From Persicaria tinctoria (lineage: Eukaryota; Streptophyta; Magnoliopsida; Caryophyllales; Polygonaceae), in NCBI GenBank assembly GCA_037127255.1, contig JBANSL010000020.1, forward strand, positions 49,389,098 to 49,453,097: a stretch of DNA of 64,000 bases. The letters run 5' to 3'. A program made the translations under genes and the position numbers. Below are positions 11,229-21,916 of this stretch, one piece after another. Each line of letters begins with the position of its first letter. The stretch's first letter is position 1. The notes beneath the pieces were generated by a model. That model had not been told where the DNA came from. It saw only the letters and a list, made by a program, of their open reading frames with translations, and did not search any database.

Positions 11229-13041
11229 TTACACTTGATTTGAAAGACATGTACCCTCTAGGGAATTAAAACAGAGCATCACTTCAGGACCTTCATTGGT
11301 TGGCCCCTAAACAAAACCACAAAATCTGTTATGAAAAAATGAAAAGGTAAAAAAGGACTTCACTGCATTTTTTTACACAAATAAATAAAAACATAAGTTC
11401 TTGGTTATATATAGTATACCTCTAATGGTTGATTTCCTTTGTCTTCTTGATGTTGTTTCTTCTTCTTCTTTCTTTTCTTGCTCACAACAGATTGTTCTTC
11501 AATATTATGAACTTGCAAGTTCTTTCTCTTCCTCATATGTAGTTTTTCAGTCCAAGATTTTAATCGTCGCCCTCCTTTCTGCCCTTCTTTTTTCTTTAAG
11601 CCAACATTGCGAGGAATTACTGCAGCATCTTGCTGAACACTTTCATTAAGATCAGGAACTAGTGGAGCAGATCCATGCCCTTCATCTTGCATGCTTGACA
11701 ACATCTTATCAATCTCAGCAATCAAAGTATTCAATTTGCCGTCTAAAAACACTGAGGAATCTTCAAAATTAGCAGCACGAGAAGCTAAACTCACAAATTT
11801 CCGTCACAGAGCTCTATATCTTCGTGTTGCACTCAGTTGTGGATCCTCAAGAACAATTCTCCCACTGATATCTCTCATTGTATCACTTCGTGCCTCATTA
11901 GTCCATCGCTTTAAAATGTATTTCTGAGGTATTAATTTAGTGTTCATCGTATCAAGGACTTTTAAAGCATGAGCACATAATATTCCCATTCTCTCAAACA
12001 TTTTGCATTCACAAGAAACTGTTTGAGTCAAAGGATCACCCGAAACTGTATAATGCACATCGGCAACGTTATTGTGTCATCAATATTAGAAATTGCAATG
12101 ACATACTTGTTAGTTTGTTGGCCTTCAACTGGTGGCTTGATGTATGCAGCAGTAGACCAGTCATACTCTTCTTGAAAAGCTTCAAAAGTCTTAGGAGTGT
12201 ACAACTGACCTGCTTGCTTGAGTAAGGGCGTCCTCCTCATTTTCATTCTAGGCAAATTTTCTCGAGAAGCAAATTCAGAATTAATCTCATTCTGTCGTTT
12301 CAGCCTAAGAACACGCTCAAAGTGCTTGAAGAATCGCATTATATCCATTTTGCAATTTAGATAACCTTTCAAATCTCGGTTGAAACTTTCACTTAATTGT
12401 GTGCTTCACATACCCAAAGAATGCACATCTTGCATGTAACATTCTGCCCACTTTTTCTTCAAGGCGTAAATACTTTCCAACCAAGAAACTTTTTTCACCT
12501 TTCCACGCAAAGCATTGAAAGCTTCTTCGAATTTATCAACTTCCTTAAAATCATACATACATGCCTTAAAATCTTGAAGAACATTTGACCCATCATGAAT
12601 CAAGTGCTTCAATGCATTTTCCATTATATGCCATGTGCATAATCCATGTGAAGTATTTGACATAACCTCACTTATAGCCTTTCCCATAGCAATGTCTTGA
12701 TCCGTGAAAATGGTCTTCGGTTGCTTATTGTCATGCGTCGCCATAAATGTCTCAAATAACCATCTAAAAGATTCCATGGTTTCATCATACAAAAGTGCAG
12801 CTCCAAAAACAACAACTTCTCTGAAATGATTAAAACCAACAAAGACACCAAGAGGCCTATGTTCTTTGTTTGTACCGAATGTAGTATCAAAGGCAACCAC
12901 AACTCCAAATGAAGCATAATCTATAAGCATCTTTGCATCAGCCCAGAATATATTAGTTATTTGCTCTTCATTATCCAACTGAATTGAGTATTGAAACGAA
13001 GGATTCTCCACAGTTTGGATACGAAAGTACCTCAATAAACT

Positions 13042-13181
13042 TGCAGGATTATAGAATTGATGTAAAGTCCTCCTTAGGGTTTTCATTCATTGATATAACA
13101 TATATATATAGGTTACAAAGGTATTGAGCCTTAATGGGCTTTTAGCCCACTATACAATATTAAGACCTATGTAATCTATCA
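13042..13181 (-). repeat. Copia B 3' LTR, 140 bp
   Basis: On the minus strand it starts TGATAGATTACATAGG and ends ATAATCCTGCA, followed by the target duplication. The terminal TGA of the LTR also serves as the stop codon of the pol frame. Confidence 0.92.
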
Positions 13182-16100
13182 AACCCCCGCAGTCGAAACT
13201 GGAGGGGGTCGTACAGTGAGACTGGAGCGAAAATCAATGAACAACTGTCTAGGTAAACCCTTGGTGAATATATATCATCGTACTGATACGAGGACGGGAC
13301 ATGTAGAACGCGGACATGTCCTATGGCAACCTTGTCCCTGACGAAGTGGAGATCAAGCTCAATGTGCTTCGTGCGTTGATGCTGGACCGGGTTGCTAGCC
13401 AGATAGACGGCAGAGATGTTATCAGTGTAGACCAGAGTGGCTTTCATAAGAGGGCAACAGAGCTCAAGCAGGAGATTGCGGAGCCAAGAGCACTCGGAGA
13501 CAACGTTGGCAACGCCCCTGTATTCGGCCTCAGCGCTGGAGCGAGACACGACAGACTGACGCTTGGCCGACCACAACACAAGGGTGTCGTTGAGGAAGAC
13601 ACAGTAACCAGACGTGGAGCGACGTGTGTCAAGACAACCACCCCAATCCGCATCAGTGTAAGCAACAAGGTCAAGCTTAGAGGAAGGAGTGATCGTGGTG
13701 CCGAGCTCGAGTGTGCCGCTGATGTACCGAATGATCCGCTTTAAGGCATGAAAGTGGGGTTCCCTGGGTGCATGCATGAACAAGCAGATCTGCTGAACGG
13801 CGTAACTGATATCAGGTCTGGTGAAGGTGAGATACTGAAGAGGACCAGCAAGGCTCCTGTACAATGCCGGATCATCAACCAAAGGACCAGAGTGAGCGCT
13901 GAGCTTGTTGGATGTATCGACAGGGGTGGCGACAGGATTGCAGTTACTCATCTTAGCCCGAGCAACAATCTCAGTAGCATACTTACTCTGTGAGAGGAAT
14001 AGCCCAGACGCATGCCGCTGAACAAGAACTCCCAAGAAGTAAGACAACTGACCCAAATCTGACATAGCGAATTCAGCACTCAGCTGTGAAATAATCGACG
14101 TCCGAAGAGCATCAGAAGAGGCGGTGAAAATGATGTCGTCAACATACAGTAACAGAAATGCCATGTCGGAGCCTCTGCGATAGATGAACAGGGACGAATC
14201 CGAGCGGCTGCCAATGAAACCCAAGCGGAGAAGATGAGAAGCAAAGCGCTGGAACCAAGCTCGCGGAGCCTGTTTCAGACCATACAGAGAGCGCTTCAGG
14301 AGACAGACGTGCTTGGGACGATCAGCATCAGTAAATCCCGGCGGCTGAAACATGTAGACTGTCTCATTCAGGTGACCATGCAGAAAAGCGTTCTTGACAT
14401 CCAGCTGATGAATGGCCCATTTGCGCGACAGAGCTAAGCTCAATACCACTCGGATAGTGGCAGGCTTGACCACGGGGCTGAAGGTCTCATCACAATCAAT
14501 ACCTACCTGCTGAGATCGACCGTTGATGACAAGACGTGCTTTATAGCGCTCCAACGTCCCATCAGAGCGGAACTTGTGATGGAAGAGTCACATACAGCGA
14601 ACGACGTTCGCCGCTGGAGGGCGAGGGACAAGAACCCAAGTACCATTCTTTGTAAGGGCCCTGTATTCGTCGAGCATAGCCGCCTGCCAATTCGGGTCGA
14701 GGAGGGCTGTTTTGTGGGAGGTGGGGATGGGGGACAGGGAGGTCGAGGTGGAGGAAGGGGTTGAGTGGGAGTCGGGAGGGACGGGGGCAAGGGGGGCGGA
14801 GCGGGGTTGATTTGCAGCGGGCGCCGCCAGTGTGTGGGAGAGAGGGTAAGGATGGTTTAGTTGATTGGCTGCGGGCGCCGCATTTTGCGGCGGGCGCAAC
14901 ATTACAATATGGCGATCCGACGGAGGGATGTAGGCATGGTGTTGAGCGGAGGGGTGATGTGTGGTAGTCATCGAGACGATTTGACGGGGTCGGAAGACAC
15001 CAGAGACGCTGCGGGTGTGTGATCTGGTGGGGGGTAGTGGTGGTGGGGGGGGAGGGGGAGAGGCAGGAGCACCGGGAGAGCTCTGGGGAAGAAGAAAATG
15101 CGGGAATGGTGACTCAGACTCTGACGGAGACACGGTGAGTGTGGGAGTCGCAAAGGGGAATCGCGACTCATCAAAGGTGACATGGCGAGAGAGAATGATC
15201 TTGTGGGTCTTGATATCGAGGCAGATGTAACCGCGATGATCAGACGGGTAGCCAAGAAAGACACAAGGGGTGGAGCGTGGGTAAAGCTTGTGAGGGGCGG
15301 TGGATGATTGATTTGGAAAACACAAGCATCCAAAGGTACGAAGGTGATCATACCTGGGTAAAGTGAAATACAGTGCCTGAAATGGTGAGCGATGGTGGAG
15401 GGTGGTGGAAGGTAGGATGTTTAGGAAGTAGCACGTGGTGGCTAAGGCATAAGGCCAAAAGTGAGGGGGAATGGATGCGTGGAAGAGGAGAGTGCGCATC
15501 ATATTGGTAATGGTTCGGATGATTCGTTCGGCCTTGCCATTTTGTTGGGATGTGTAGGGGCAGGACAAGCGATAGGAGATCCCATTGGTATTGAAGAAAG
15601 TGTGAAAATCTTTTTTGTCAAATTCACGACCATTGTCGCATTGAAAGCACTTGATAGAGGTGTGAAATTGTGTTTTGATGTAAGCGTGGAATTTGGAAAA
15701 GATAGGAAACACTTGAGATTTAAAGTGCAAAGGGAAAACCCATAAGAAATGTGTATAATCATCCAGAAACAACAGGTAATACTTATGACCCTCCTTGCTA
15801 GGCACAGGAGATGTCCAAATATCACTATGAATAATATCAAAAGGTGCAAAAGTAGTGTTCAAAGAACGCTGAAAAGGAAGTCTGGCATGCTTGCCTAACT
15901 GACAAGAAGAACATAAACTAGAGCGATGCTCTTTATGACATTGGACAAGACTCTTAGAACGAAGTAAATCTAAAACTGCAGGACTGGGATGACCAAGGCG
16001 TGCATGCCAAAGGCTGGATGATGATGCCAAGAGGGCGACCGGACACGACTGACTGGACGCGGGAGGTGGTGTGACAGGGTAGAGCTCCCCGGTGCTGTTA

Positions 16101-16663
16101 CATCTCATTCGAGTAACCCCCGTAGTAAGATCGTTCACAGAGAAACCATAGGGATCAAACGTAAGGGAAACGTTGTTGTCAGTAGTGAACCGACGGACAG
16201 AAATAAGGTTTTTGACAATCTTTAGGGCAATGAGGACATCGTTAAGGTGTAGTGGGTGGGTTGGGGTCTGTAATGTGGCGTGACCGATCCCCGAAGTAGC
16301 AAGACGACCACCATTTCCGACGATAATAGAGTGTGCAGGACCCTTAAAAGAAAGAGATGAGAGGTTACCTGAGGAATTCGTCATGTGGGAGGTGGCGCCA
16401 GTGTCCATGTACCAAGAAGAGTCTGAAGGTGTCGGCTGCATAGAGGAGAAGGCGTGATGCCCATCCGGCGGAACAACGCGATGATCAGACGATGTCAGAT
16501 AGGCCCGAGGTCGCGGGGCAGGAGAGCCGGAGTGTAGCCAATGAGGGTTGAAGCCAGGCACCGGGGACCATCGAGGGGCGGCGGTCAAAGGAGGAGGGTC
16601 GCGAGTGACGCGGTGGCCGCTGCGGATGTGGATGCCGCGGGCACAGCAGAAAAGGTCGGACAT
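13179..16663 (-). pseudogene. Copia B pol polyprotein, one nonsense and one frameshift
   Basis: From 16663 the frame gives a short gag remnant and then the aspartic protease motif DTGATSHM. The integrase zinc finger HARLGHP...CSSCQLGKH follows, then the integrase catalytic residues in DIIHSDIWTSP, CDNGREFD and NGKAERIIRT. A proline-rich linker comes next. A TGA near 14588 replaces a tryptophan codon, and reverse transcriptase continues in the same frame (LDVKNAFLHG, YVDDI). RNase H follows (YTDADWGG, SSAEAEYR, TKHIELDLHF). A small insertion near 13270 shifts the last residues, and the normal ending lies in another frame and stops at 13179. Domain order PR-INT-RT-RH is diagnostic of Copia. It once supported reverse transcription and integration. 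Confidence 0.92.
13182..13190 (-). other. Polypurine tract of Copia B
   Basis: The minus strand reads GCGGGGGTT directly before the 3' LTR. A purine run is expected here for plus-strand priming. It overlaps the last pol codons. Confidence 0.7.
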
Positions 16664-16880
16664 TTTTTTTTTTTGATGTAGAAGGAAGCGAGAGCGAGAG
16701 GCGGCAAGAGGGAGAGAGCCGGGCTCGAGAGTAAGAGCGAGGGGGGGAGGTAGGACGGCGGAGAGGAGGAGCCGTGAGGCGAGGGGAGAGAGAGAGAGGC
16801 GGCGAGGAGACGACGCCGGCGGCGGTAATAGGAGGGGTGGGGCGGGAGGATCAAACTAGGGTTCCGTGAGGAAGAAAAGG

Positions 16881-16891
16881 TTGTGATACCA
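16881..16891 (-). promoter_or_regulatory. Primer-binding site of Copia B
   Basis: The minus strand reads TGGTATCACAA immediately after the 5' LTR, as in copy A. It is a variant of the initiator-methionine tRNA primer site. Confidence 0.78.
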
Positions 16892-17045
16892 TGCAGGATT
16901 ATAGAATTGATGTAAAGTCCTCCTTAGGGTTTTCATTCATTGATATAATATATATATATATATATATATATAGAGATTACAAAGGTATTGAGCCTTAATG
17001 GGCTTTTAGCCCACTATACAATATTAAGACCTATGTAATCTATCA
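16892..17045 (-). repeat. Copia B 5' LTR, 154 bp
   Basis: It matches the 3' LTR except for an expanded TA repeat (about 16948-16971). A length change in the microsatellite is the main difference between the two LTRs. Confidence 0.92.
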
Positions 17046-17930
17046 AAACTACCAGCCTCCCCGTACATCAGATTTCGTTGCCGCTTTCTCTGCAGATAAT
17101 TTCTGTGATCTTGATGGGTGTAGCCTAAATTAGTTGATCCTCCAACATGTGCTCCTATAAATTCATGAGCTACTCTAGGATTGATACCAGAGTCATCCGC
17201 AAGATCAATCTGAATTGCCTCTGCTTCAGTTATGTTTCTTTGTGACCTCAGTAGGTGACTGGTCTTTGGAAAATGAAGGAGGTGATTGTGCTCGGATACA
17301 AAATCATGTACTTTGTATTTCTTCGTTTCCTTGATCAGTGAAAAACCAATCCGTACTTTGTATCATGTTCTAGTTCCAACCCGGTCTCGTTTACCCAAGT
17401 TATCTCCCTTGCCAATAGAACGATGACCCTCTTTAGCACATACAAATCTTCTCGAAGTCACCTCTCCACTCTTATTCTTATCCTCATAATGTTTGCGGAC
17501 ATTAAATCCCATCTTTCCTCCATATTCTTTCCAGAATTTCCATACATCCTCTACAAAATCAAACACCATGCCTATTTTGGGGGTCGATACGACCGAAGTC
17601 CCCATGTCTATTTTGATACTACACTGGGACGAGAGAACCTTTGGGCATTGAATTGATAGAATTACAATGAATCAGCCTACAAAGACCATAAATTGGTGCA
17701 AAATTAGTACTCCGAATTTGATATAAGTCAATATTAGGAAGAATGAACTGATAGAATGATGAAACTACAGTACAGAGGAGATGAATTTCACCTTAACTGA
17801 TCAAGCGATAAAGCTGGCGGGAAGAAGGAAAATATGATGAGCAGGCGTATCAAGCTAGCGTATCAGGCAGTTACTTTCTCCATGATTTTTTTCCTTTTTA
17901 ATTATCGCCTATTATCCTATTATATTGATA

Positions 17931-18017
17931 AATCTTGGCCATTAATTGAGATCAAGGGCTGAGATTTATTTAACTCTACCGGTAGAGTTTTAATGAAACT
18001 CTATAGGAACAGCACCG
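17931..18017 (-). repeat. MULE right terminal inverted repeat
   Basis: Read on the minus strand it starts CGGTGCTGTTCCTATAGAG and then matches the left repeat exactly to AAGATT. The 9-bp duplication CCTAAACCC follows at 18018-18026. Confidence 0.93.
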
Positions 18018-18026
18018 CCTAAACCC

Positions 18027-18949
18027 TACCTAGACGGAATAATTGGAAAGGTGATTGTTGTTGTTATTATTATTATTATTATTAATCACGCCCATTAATT
18101 TTTGCTCATTTTGAATAAATTTATTTTTCCCGCTTATAATTCACCTCAGGACTAAATTCATCATTTTCCAATTTTTAACCCGCAAGAAACTGTGAGAAAC
18201 CGAGAATTTCGAGCCGGGTCGTATCAAATCGAGAGTCGTGTCGGGTTTATTTTATTTTTGTTTATAAGGTCGAGATTCACCACTTTACACAAAAGTTTAA
18301 GCCATTGAGTAAAGGTTTTTCCCTTTTCTTATATTTTGGTTTGGTTTTACCCTGTTTTCACGTGGGACTCCCACAAACCCCAACAGAAACCGGAATCCAT
18401 GGTATGGTTCCAAATTGAAACCAAATAAGAACATGGATTTATCATTTGTATATTAACAAGGGCAAAATCGGTGGGAATTAAGAGCAATTGGTGGAGTATT
18501 TGGGAAGCTAAGTCACATCCATCTCTTTCTCCTGGAGGGCTACAAAAATGGGTGAATAACGCCGAACGTCGGCCTTTGTGAACATCTGGAAGGACAATAT
18601 ACAATATATAGGGGCCGACCTCTTGGCAGCGCGGATGGACACCCTGTTTAATTAGCTCCACCCTCCCTCTTGTACGTTGTGGTCCCTCGTCTTATATATT
18701 GACGCCGATAGCCACACTTGGATCAGGCCAGGTGCACCCTACCCGTTACTTTCGGTTGACATTGCCGAGCATATATAGTAACAAAGACTGGACTCGCGAT
18801 TGTTCCACATACATTACCAAAACTATAAATTCAACCATACAATTAAGTAATTATTAATACATGTAGGTGGGTCAAATAAGGATAACCAAGCGTTCATATC
18901 GGTCTGAGTTGCGACTTCCGAATTTCGACTGTTTTTATTACAAAAAACA

Positions 18950-18952
<3 letters not shown>
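18027..18952. other. Intergenic, promoter-like features only
   Basis: No recognisable gene is present. A G-box CACGTG lies at 18359-18364, and a TATA-like cttatatattg lies near 18690. An open frame at 18347-18661 (minus) has no recognised domain and no codon pattern I would trust. Confidence 0.4.
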
Positions 18953-19147
<195 letters not shown>

Positions 19148-19178
19148 TAATACACGTACGTACGTAGCACACACAAAT

Positions 19179-19781
19179 TTCAGACTTTATATTGTACCTC
19201 TTATTTTTTCTTCCAATACTTCAAATCTAATTGCCTAGCTGACTGTACGTTGTGCTGTTTTTTGAAGACGAGGAAATTGAGAAATCCACAATTTTTTTTT
19301 TGCCCCTGTATATTGCATTAAGCTTTCTAGAAACACTATTTGTACTTTTAGCACTTTTTTTAAAAAGATTTTTGTTAAGGGTACTTATTGTGGATCGGAG
19401 AGTTTGAAAATAATGAAAATATGGTTATTATTATTATTATTCAAAGTGTTTACATGAAATTGGATGGGAGCCCCGACCACACATAACCGCTTGAGAAGTC
19501 ACATGACATCATCTCTAGTTAAAGCAACTCTAGTTAAAGTATGACAAGTATCCTTACTATACTCAGGTATACCCTTAGTGACCCCACATAACCGCTTGAG
19601 AAGTCACATAACATCATCTCCTAATTCGCCAATAGTAGAGAAGGAAAACAGTAGAAAGTGATATTCGTTGTCTCTTCCTGATACTTTTTTCTTTTGTTTT
19701 CAGCAACCACTTTGATCGGCCTACCTAGAATCAAACCTAACAAACCAGAAGAGCTAAAGAATATGGTCCATTTCAAGGTTC

Positions 19782-19833
<52 letters not shown>

Positions 19834-19926
19834 TAGCTTTTTAAGGTTCCATTTCTACCAAAATTAATATATAATAGGGTCTGTTTGGCAATATAAGTAG
19901 CTTTTCGGACTTTTCGGTTTAAATAT
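19179..19926. other. AT-rich intergenic with (ATT)n tracts
   Basis: There is no gene. Short ATT runs lie at about 19426-19440, and a longer one (about 16 units) at 19784-19831. The words cataaccgcttgagaagtcacat occur twice (19483 and 19587) as a small local duplication. Confidence 0.6.
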
Positions 19927-19928
19927 TA

Positions 19929-20180
19929 CTCCATCCGTTAATTAAAACTTGTCATTTTAGAAATCTAACACTTATTAATAAAACAAATAAAAATACACTT
20001 ATATCCCTAATTAGTAGTCTACTTTTTTTACTTTATCAAAAACTGCAACTAACAATTATCTAATCATTACAAGGTCAGGGCAATATCGTAAAGTAGATGA
20101 CAAAATACTTAAAATAACAAGTTTTTCTTAATAAGATTTACCTCCTAAAACGACAAGTTTAATTTAATTAATGGAGGGAT
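19929..20180. mobile_element. Stowaway-like MITE
   Basis: The ends CTCCATCCGTTAATTAAAAC and the inverted ...ATTAATGGAGGGAT match the CTCCCTCCGT termini of plant Tc1/mariner MITEs. Flanking TA dinucleotides fit the TA target duplication. The interior is AT-rich and non-coding. Confidence 0.75.
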
Positions 20181-20700
20181 TATAAATTTTTAAATGAAAT
20201 AAATATAAAATTTTCACTCACTTAGATTTTTTAATTGAATTTTCAAAAGCTACCCATCTCTATTTTTTTTATATTCATAAATGTATTTATTTTCTTCTTT
20301 ATTAATTTGTATCAATTACTCTATAAGTTAATATTATTAAGCACTTTATTAGCTTATAAACAATTGGGTTTAACCTATCCAATTAAATCATTTTCAGGTA
20401 CCATTATATCTAAGGTAACCTTAAAAAAAAACTCTAACTGATCAAATCAGTTTCTCAATGCATGTGGATAGACTATATATTGACCATTCTCGTTAGAGAA
20501 ATTCTAAAATTGTTATATAAATAGTTATTTAATTATATTATAGACCAGTTTTATCATTAAAATAAGATGTGAAAAATATAAAAACACTATCTTTTATTAT
20601 TGCCTTTTTAAAATGTTTTATACATTCTTATAAAATACGTAGTATTGTTTTTTCAAAATCAGTGCAAGTTGGATTAATGATATATAATACCATTTTTAAG
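20181..20700. other. AT-rich intergenic, nothing seen
   Basis: No gene, RNA or element boundary could be identified. A 68-residue frame at 20235-20441 is composed of AT-rich codons (F, I, L, N, K) and is not credible. Confidence 0.5.
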
Positions 20701-20859
20701 ACCCTAAATTTGATTTTTTTTTTTTAAAAAAAATTAATTAGTTTAGCCTTTTTTAAAGGGTGATTTTGGTAGAGGGCCTTTTTTGAATATTCAATTAAGC
20801 ACTTAGCCCCTAAATCAAATTAATTAGTTTTGCCTTATACCCCTTCCCAATAGAGTGGG

Positions 20860-20971
20860 TTGGTCAATGGTCAACGGTTAACCATTGACCGGTCAACGGT
20901 TGACCATTGACCGGTCAACGGTTGACCATTGACCGGTCAACGTTGACCGTTGACCGGTCAACGTTGACCAA
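20860..20971. repeat. Palindromic TTGACC/GGTCAA minisatellite
   Basis: A roughly 22-bp unit with the core TTGACCGGTCAA repeats about five times, alternating with gttgaccattgacc words. Each unit holds W-box motifs (TTGAC) in both orientations. WRKY transcription factors bind such motifs in general, but nothing here shows that this array is a promoter. Confidence 0.85.
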
Positions 20972-20979
20972 CCCATTTT

Positions 20980-21670
20980 GATGCCAATTTTTATTTTTAT
21001 TTTTATTTTTATTTTTATTATTTTTTTTTTTTTTTAGTGATGTCATTTTTTATCGTTTTGATGCCAAAATTTTACTATATTTTATTTTCACTTTGATGCC
21101 ACTTTTTAATGAAATGATTGGATGACACTTTTTTAATGTCACTTTTTTTAAACCTTGATGACATTTTTTGTTTACAGTAATGTCACGTTGACCATTGATG
21201 CCATTTTTTTTACTGTTAACGACTGATGCCACTTTTTTTTATGTCAATTTTTTGATGATATTTTTTTTACCGTGATGCCATATTTTTGATGATATTTTTT
21301 CAAATTAGTATTTTGATGACATTTTTTTCTTTAATGTGATACAAATTTTTCAAAATGGTATTTTGATGTCATTTTTATAATGTAATTATTTGATGCCATT
21401 TTTTTTTAATCAAATCGATTGATGCCACATGTTTTTAATTTAATCAATTGTATATCGATTTATTTTCATCGATTATACTTTCATTCACTGATTACACGTT
21501 TGTGATTACACTTCAATGATGCAATCACTTGTGGTGACACGCTTGTGATGACATTCTTTGTTGATGATATTTTTATACAATTGATGACATATGAGCTTGA
21601 TACGTAGCTACACTTCATTGATGACACATTTGTAAGTACAATTAATTGATCTCAATCATTTGTGATGATA
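20980..21670 (-). repeat. Degenerate TGATGCCA array
   Basis: The words gatgccattttt, gatgacattttt and gatgatattttt recur every 20-40 bases. The array is imperfect and gradually drifts. A homologous array lies at 59740-60340 in reverse orientation (aaaaatggcatca). Confidence 0.75.
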
Positions 21671-21793
21671 TTTTTATAAAATTGGTAACATTAAAGTATG
21701 AATTGTGGAATCAAAATAGTCACCGAACAAGGCAATACGATCGCTTAACATCAAAACCTCAGGAGTTAATGATGACAACAAATTGTTTATATT

Positions 21794-21916
21794 TTATTGG
21801 CCACTAAAATTTTCGAAATGACAAGGGAAGTTGTTTTCAAAATGTTCAACATTCTCAAGCGGATAATGGATATATGCATATGGCATGGAACCACTCTCAA
21901 ACCAACCATTAAATAC
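21794..21916 (-). pseudogene. Isoleucyl-tRNA synthetase exon fragment
   Basis: After a splice-acceptor-like CTGCAG, a 40-codon frame reads VFNGWFESGSMPYAYIHYP and then LENVEHFENNFP, followed by a TAA. Eukaryotic cytosolic isoleucyl-tRNA synthetases have a highly conserved WFESGSMPYAYIHYPFEN...FPGHF segment in the catalytic core, before the KMSKS region. The match is diagnostic, but the fragment covers one exon of a protein over 1100 residues long and diverges after FPCHF. It is not functional. It lies inside a repeat element, which points to capture of a host exon. Confidence 0.78.

Larger units (their letters stand above)
13042..17045 (-). mobile_element. Copia element B, gag-deleted, with both LTRs
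   Basis: The element has two LTRs (13042-13181 and 16892-17045), a primer-binding site, a polypurine tract and the 5-bp target duplication AAACT (13037-13041 and 17046-17050). It inserted into the transposase gene in the same orientation. The LTRs are almost identical apart from a longer TA run in the right one, so the insertion is recent compared with the decay of copy A. Most of gag is missing between the 5' leader and the protease, so it probably depended on other copies to move. Confidence 0.93.
11229..17605 (-). pseudogene. FAR1/MULE-type transposase, disrupted
   Basis: The start at 17605 opens a FAR1 DNA-binding domain (GMVFDFVEDVWKFWKEYGGK, then HNHLLHFPKTSHLLRSQRNI). Next come the joining segment GINPRVAHEFIG and, after a Copia insertion at codons for GEAG/SLLRYF, the MULE transposase core. 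The core contains DTTFGTN, the second acidic residue in FTDQDIAMGKAI, and CTWHIMENA. A SWIM zinc finger (CECKMFERMGILCAHALKVL, about 11985) and a lysine-rich tail follow. A small last exon (GPTNEGPEVMLCF) is joined by plausible splice sites near 11307-11417 and ends at 11229. Breaks are the Copia insertion, a TGA near 12405 in a normally arginine position, a frameshift near 12060 and a TGA near 11796. It would cut and move the surrounding MULE and is now inactive. Confidence 0.9.
6849..18017 (-). mobile_element. Autonomous-type Mutator-like element (MULE), interrupted
   Basis: The 11.2-kb element is bounded by 87-bp terminal inverted repeats (6849-6935 and 17931-18017) that differ at only three positions. 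It is flanked by an exact 9-bp direct repeat, CCTAAACCC (6840-6848 and 18018-18026). Nine-base target duplications are the hallmark of Mutator elements. It carries a FAR1/MULE-type transposase pseudogene on the minus strand. Later insertions inside it are a Copia element (13042-17045) and a solo LTR (8556-10588). Without them it would be about 5.1 kb. Confidence 0.9.

Noticed and set aside
13316..13744. 142-codon plus-strand frame
   Set aside because: It is antisense to the Copia RNase H domain.
20860..20971. CRISPR-like array
   Set aside because: The units are contiguous palindromes with no unique spacers, and the organism is a plant.
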